Shown piece after piece: positions 60,803 through 64,000 of a stretch of 64,000 nucleotides of DNA. Source of the DNA: CAZCZZ01 sp964503335 (lineage in GTDB: Bacteria; Verrucomicrobiota; Kiritimatiellia; CAIVKH01). Position numbers and translations under genes: made by a program. The stretch is from contig CAZCZZ010000014.1 of the NCBI GenBank assembly GCA_964503335.1, positions 4,260-68,259 of the forward strand. The letters are read 5' to 3'. The notes beneath the pieces are model-generated. The model was not told the DNA's origin, did not search any database, and was given only the letters and a program-made list of their open reading frames with translations. How positions within the stretch are numbered: position 1 is the first letter of the stretch; every line of letters begins with the position of its first letter.

Positions 60803-61547
60803 CGACCAGATCGGTCCACGGCAGCGAACTGAACGTGTGGTCCGCGCCGTGGACTGTCACCCGTTCCACCGGAAGTCCGGCCGCGCATCGCGCGTTGATG
60901 TAGAGGTCCGACTCGTCGAACGGCACGGCCGAGTCCTGATCCCCGTGGATGATCATCGCAGGTCCCTTGTACGTTGCGAGGGCCACGGACGGATTGCGCT
61001 GCAGGATGTCCTCGATGAAGGCGCGGGATACCGGCCAGCCGATGTAATCGGTGATACCCGTCTCCGCGAGTTGCTTCTGCGACTGCGCCGTGTAGCGCGC
61101 CTCGACGAGCCGTCGCGGATTCCCGACCGGCGCCCACAACAGGACACGCTTGAAGATCTTCTCCTGCGACGCCAGCAGCGAGGCCACCAACCCGCCCATG
61201 CTCATGCCCAGCAAGCCGATCCGCTTCGTATCCACCTCGGGTCTGCGTCGCAGGAATCGAAGCGATGCCACGGCATCCTGCAACTCGCTTTCAATCGTCA
61301 TCTCCGAAAAATCGCCCGAGCTGTCGCCCGACCCGCGAAAATCGATGCGAAGCGATGCAATCCCGGCCTGCGCCAAAGCTCGTGCGGTAAGGACAAACAA
61401 CCGATGCGCCTCGTGTCGGCTTCCCGTGAACCCATGAAGGAATAGGACGGCCGGACACTTCCGTCGCGCCGAGGCCCCACGCGGCAGATGCAGCATGCCA
61501 AGAACCTGACCACCGCCGATCTTGATGACTACAGGTGTTTCTCTCAT
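60768..61547 (-). CDS. Alpha/beta hydrolase (serine hydrolase)
   Basis: The 259-aa product has the canonical fold: VLFLHGFTGSRHEAHR with the oxyanion HG, nucleophile Ser116 in GMSMGG, Asp205 in HGDQDSAVP and His237 in GADHTFSS. The group includes cytosolic esterases and acyl-peptide-hydrolase-like enzymes. The substrate is not known. It follows valS on the same strand, with the palindromic element at 61568-61656 between. Confidence 0.87.
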   Translation of the reverse strand: MRETPVVIKIGGGQVLGMLHLPRGASARRKCPAVLFLHGFTGSRHEAHRLFVLTARALAQAGIASLRIDFRGSGDSSGDFSEMTIESELQDAVASLRFLRRRPEVDTKRIGLLGMSMGGLVASLLASQEKIFKRVLLWAPVGNPRRLVEARYTAQSQKQLAETGITDYIGWPVSRAFIEDILQRNPSVALATYKGPAMIIHGDQDSAVPFDESDLYINARCAAGLPVERVTVHGADHTFSSLPWTDLVVTRSTEWFRAL

Positions 61548-61567
61548 GCCCCCCTCGTCCTCTTCAT

Positions 61568-61656
61568 CGTAATCATAATCTTAATCATAATCTTCCGATC
61601 ATCCGACTCGGAGTTTCCGGAATCCGGATGAGCCGAAGATTAAGATTATGATTACG
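61568..61656. repeat. 19-bp perfect inverted repeat with TAATCN hexamer units
   Basis: Arms CGTAATCATAATCTTAATC (61568-61586) and its exact reverse complement (61638-61656) enclose 51 nt. The arms are built from TAATCA/TAATCT hexamers. The loop carries TCCGGATGAGCCG (61623-61635), the motif shared with 8563-8623 and 24961-25034. It lies 28 bp past the valS stop. Confidence 0.75.
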
Positions 61657-61684
61657 ATTATGAGGCAAGGCCACCCCTCAACCC

Positions 61685-64000
61685 CTACCGCTGCGACGAA
61701 AGCGCCTCGATAAGACTCGTCAGCTTCGCCCGCTTGTCGGTGAGCTGCTTGCGTCGCTCCGTCTCGGATTGAATCACTTCGGGCTTCGCCTTGCGCATGA
61801 AGTTCTCGTTGCCGAGTTTGCTCTCGATGCCGCGTAGCTGCGTGTCGGCCTGTTCGATCTGGGCCTTGAACTTGGCGATCTCCGCGTCGATGTCCACGTT
61901 GCTGCCGAGCGACATGTAGAGCGTGCCCATCGGCGTGATGGCGCTGGGCATGGCCTTGGCGGGGGCGTACGCGGGATCAATGACGAGCGTCTCCGCCTTC
62001 AGCATGAGCCCGATCATGCGGCTGTCGTCTTTCAATGCCTCTGCATCACGCGACGGCTTTAGGGCAAAGTCCACCTTCTGGCCGGGCGGGATTTCGTAGT
62101 CCGACCGCATCGTGCGACCAATTCCAATCAGCTCGTGCTTCCGATCCACATACTCGGTCTGCGCCTCGGCCATGCCCCGCATCGTGGGGTCGGGCTTGGG
62201 CCATTCCGCCGTCATGATCGTTTCGTTTTCGAGTCCATAGCCCATGCCGTGCCACAGCTCCTCGGTAAGGAAAGGCATCAACGGCTGCAGCAGCCGGATC
62301 GCCTTGCTGAACACGAAATGCATGACCTGCAGCACTTCGCGGCGCCGCACTTCGTCGGTGCCGTAGAGCACGTCCTTCGCATACTCGACATACCAATCGC
62401 AGTACTCGTGCCAGAAGAACTCGTAGATCACCTTCGCGTAGTCGTTGAAGCGGAAGCGCTCCAGGCAGTCATTCGCGGCCTTCGCAGCATCGTCCACCTT
62501 GGCCACGATATGCCAATCATCCGCAGACCAGCGTTCGGGACTGAGCTTCAGCGCGCGCACATCGATCGGCTCCGCCGTCTGGTGCATCTGCATGAAACGT
62601 GCGGCGTTCCAGATCTTTGTGCCGAAGTTGCGTCCGACCTCGAACTTCTCCTTCGACACATACACGTCCTGCCCCGTCGCCGTGAGCATGATCAGGCTGA
62701 AGCGGAGCGAATCGGCGCTGTATTCCTTGATGATGTCGAGCGGGTCGATCGAATTGCCGAGGCTCTTCGACATCTTACGGCCCTGGTTGTCGCGCACCGT
62801 GCCGTGGATGTAGACCTCACGGAACGGGATGTCCCCCATGAACTCAAACCCCGCCATGATCATGCGCGCGACCCAGAAGAAGATGATCTCTGAAGCCGTC
62901 GAGAGCGAATGCGTCGGGTAGTAGAACTTCAGATCTTTGTCGTCCTTGGGCCAGTTGAAGACGCTGAAAGGCCAGAGCCAGGACGAAAACCACGTGTCGA
63001 GCACATCGGGGTCCTGCCGCACATTCGACGACGAACACTTCGGACACGTCGTCGGCTTGCCGCGATCCGCCCACTCATGATTGCAGGCATCGCAGTAGAA
63101 AATCGGAATCTGATGGCCCCACCAGATCTGGCGCGAGATGCACCAGTCGCGGATGTTCTCCATCCACTCCAGATACGTCTTGTTCCAGCGCTCAGGCACG
63201 AACTTGATGCGTCCGTCCTTCACGGCTTCGATGCCCGGCGCGGCGAGCGGCTTCATCTTCACAAACCACTGCGGTGAAAGACGCGGCTCCACAACGGTTG
63301 AGCAGCGATAGCAGTGCCCCACCGCGTGTTTGTGCTCATCGACCTTTTCAAGCAGTCCTGCCGCCTCAAGGTCTTCCATGATCTTCTTGCGACACGCGAA
63401 GCGCTCGAGGCCTTTGTAGGGTCCGGCCTCTTCGTTCATGTGCCCGTCATCGGTCATGACGTTGATCTGGGCCAGGTTATGACGCAGGCCCATCTGGAAA
63501 TCGTTCGGATCGTGCGCAGGCGTCACCTTCACGCAGCCGGTACCGAATTCCTTGGCGACAAAGTCGTCCGCAATAATCGGAATCTCGCGGCCAATCACGG
63601 GAAGGCGCAGCTTCTTGCCGATGAGATGCTGGTAGCGTTCGTCGCTCGGATTCACAGCCACGGCGGTATCGCCCAGGTAGGTTTCCGGACGTGTCGTAGC
63701 GACGACAAGATATCCCGAGCCATCCGCAAACGGATACCGCAGGTGATAGAGCTTGCCGTTGACCTCGCGGTGCTCGCTTTCCTCGTCGGACAGCGCCGTC
63801 TGGCAGCGCGGACACCAGTTGATGATGTACTTGCCGCGGTAGATCAGCTTCTTCTCGTACAAGCGGATGAAGACTTCCTTCACCGCGTTGCTGAGGCCTT
63901 CATCCATCGTGAAGCGCTGGCGATCCCAGTCGCAGGAGCAGCCAAGCGACTTGAGCTGGCTCACGATCGTGTTGCCGTACTGTTCCTTCCACGACCAGAC
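61685..64000 (-). CDS. valS: Valyl-tRNA synthetase, N-terminus beyond the window
   Basis: The frame stays open to the last base, so ~771 C-terminal residues are seen and the HIGH motif lies outside. Visible are [11 protein letters not shown] and [15 protein letters not shown], the zinc-like NWCPRCQ, the editing domain with [15 protein letters not shown], the KMSKS loop in [10 protein letters not shown], the anticodon-binding domain, and the C-terminal coiled-coil arm (~last 70 residues) typical of ValS. It charges tRNA-Val in the cytosol. Confidence 0.97.
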   Translation of the reverse strand, partial: VWSWKEQYGNTIVSQLKSLGCSCDWDRQRFTMDEGLSNAVKEVFIRLYEKKLIYRGKYIINWCPRCQTALSDEESEHREVNGKLYHLRYPFADGSGYLVVATTRPETYLGDTAVAVNPSDERYQHLIGKKLRLPVIGREIPIIADDFVAKEFGTGCVKVTPAHDPNDFQMGLRHNLAQINVMTDDGHMNEEAGPYKGLERFACRKKIMEDLEAAGLLEKVDEHKHAVGHCYRCSTVVEPRLSPQWFVKMKPLAAPGIEAVKDGRIKFVPERWNKTYLEWMENIRDWCISRQIWWGHQIPIFYCDACNHEWADRGKPTTCPKCSSSNVRQDPDVLDTWFSSWLWPFSVFNWPKDDKDLKFYYPTHSLSTASEIIFFWVARMIMAGFEFMGDIPFREVYIHGTVRDNQGRKMSKSLGNSIDPLDIIKEYSADSLRFSLIMLTATGQDVYVSKEKFEVGRNFGTKIWNAARFMQMHQTAEPIDVRALKLSPERWSADDWHIVAKVDDAAKAANDCLERFRFNDYAKVIYEFFWHEYCDWYVEYAKDVLYGTDEVRRREVLQVMHFVFSKAIRLLQPLMPFLTEELWHGMGYGLENETIMTAEWPKPDPTMRGMAEAQTEYVDRKHELIGIGRTMRSDYEIPPGQKVDFALKPSRDAEALKDDSRMIGLMLKAETLVIDPAYAPAKAMPSAITPMGTLYMSLGSNVDIDAEIAKFKAQIEQADTQLRGIESKLGNENFMRKAKPEVIQSETERRKQLTDKRAKLTSLIEALSSQR

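Noticed and set aside
1..64000. CRISPR arrays, rRNA genes, prophage or transposase genes
   Set aside because: No regularly spaced direct repeats, rRNA-like sequence or transposase/integrase motifs were seen.

Overview
The window is a dense, high-GC chromosomal segment, most likely from a member of the PVC superphylum (Verrucomicrobiota / Kiritimatiellota / Lentisphaerota type). The lineage is inferred from gene style, not from a marker tree. The pointers are a PulG-like pseudopilin with the [18 protein letters not shown] start, an SHD1-like domain on a secreted hydrolase, a secreted subtilase with thrombospondin type 3 repeats and a DTDGFTSQEEF-type tail, large secreted carbohydrate-binding proteins, and short palindromic repeats between genes. 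Housekeeping genes (purN, aroC, trpF, manA, valS, potABCD, two tRNAs) show that this is core chromosome, with accessory loci set between them. No phage, transposase or CRISPR array is visible.

Layout. 0-9.4 kb: the end of a TauE/SafE-like membrane protein, an outer-membrane barrel, a c-type cytochrome, a giant secreted protein with a pseudopilin, a CsgG/PEGA-like protein, a retropepsin-like protein, purN, a VOC protein and a Cys-rich small protein. 9.5-16.8 kb: a lipid kinase, a complete potDBCA polyamine-type ABC transporter, a rhomboid protease and three tandem Hsp20 genes behind a sigma-54-like promoter. 16.8-22.6 kb: a secreted subtilase, two secreted esterase/hydrolase genes (one with a CBM20 starch-binding domain), tRNA-Tyr followed by a structured palindromic element, and tRNA-Asp. 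22.7-27.3 kb: an exported DUF255 thioredoxin fused to a DsbD-alpha-like domain, aroC, and a membrane protein/lipoprotein pair. 27.3-33.6 kb: a tightly packed seven-gene minus-strand operon (trpF, CoA-binding protein, methyltransferase, Mur-ligase-like protein, methyltransferase, FAD monooxygenase, MATE exporter). 33.7-34.2 kb: a LOG-family gene.

34.4-45.8 kb holds the most interesting system. Two secreted Asp-box beta-propeller proteins and a GH13 alpha-amylase all carry copies of one ~105-residue domain that resembles a starch-binding domain. The two propeller genes also share an N-terminal domain. Their promoters have the same plan: a -35 box inside a TGTAAAGCG motif, a 16-nt spacer, and a near-identical 15-bp GGTAAAWCGTTTGAC operator just before the gene, of LacI/CcpA type. 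manA, an AsmA-like protein, an archaeal-type phosphoglycerate mutase and a CNNM-CBS-EIIA fusion lie between the two halves.

45.9-48.3 kb: a PPOX-family protein, an orphan RHH-type antitoxin and an ankyrin protein. 48.5-56.1 kb: a TonB-dependent receptor divergent from an operon of YfiR, a CHASE8-like hybrid histidine kinase with three receiver domains, and a receiver-SpoIIE phosphatase. This looks like a signalling module in which YfiR controls a kinase instead of a diguanylate cyclase. 56.2-60.8 kb: a GldA/GldF/GldG-like ABC system with a DUF4340 protein. 60.8-64 kb: an alpha/beta hydrolase and the C-terminal three quarters of valS, which runs off the window end.

Small palindromic repeats of two sequence families sit mostly between convergent genes. 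In two places they contribute stop codons or coding sequence to the neighbouring gene.
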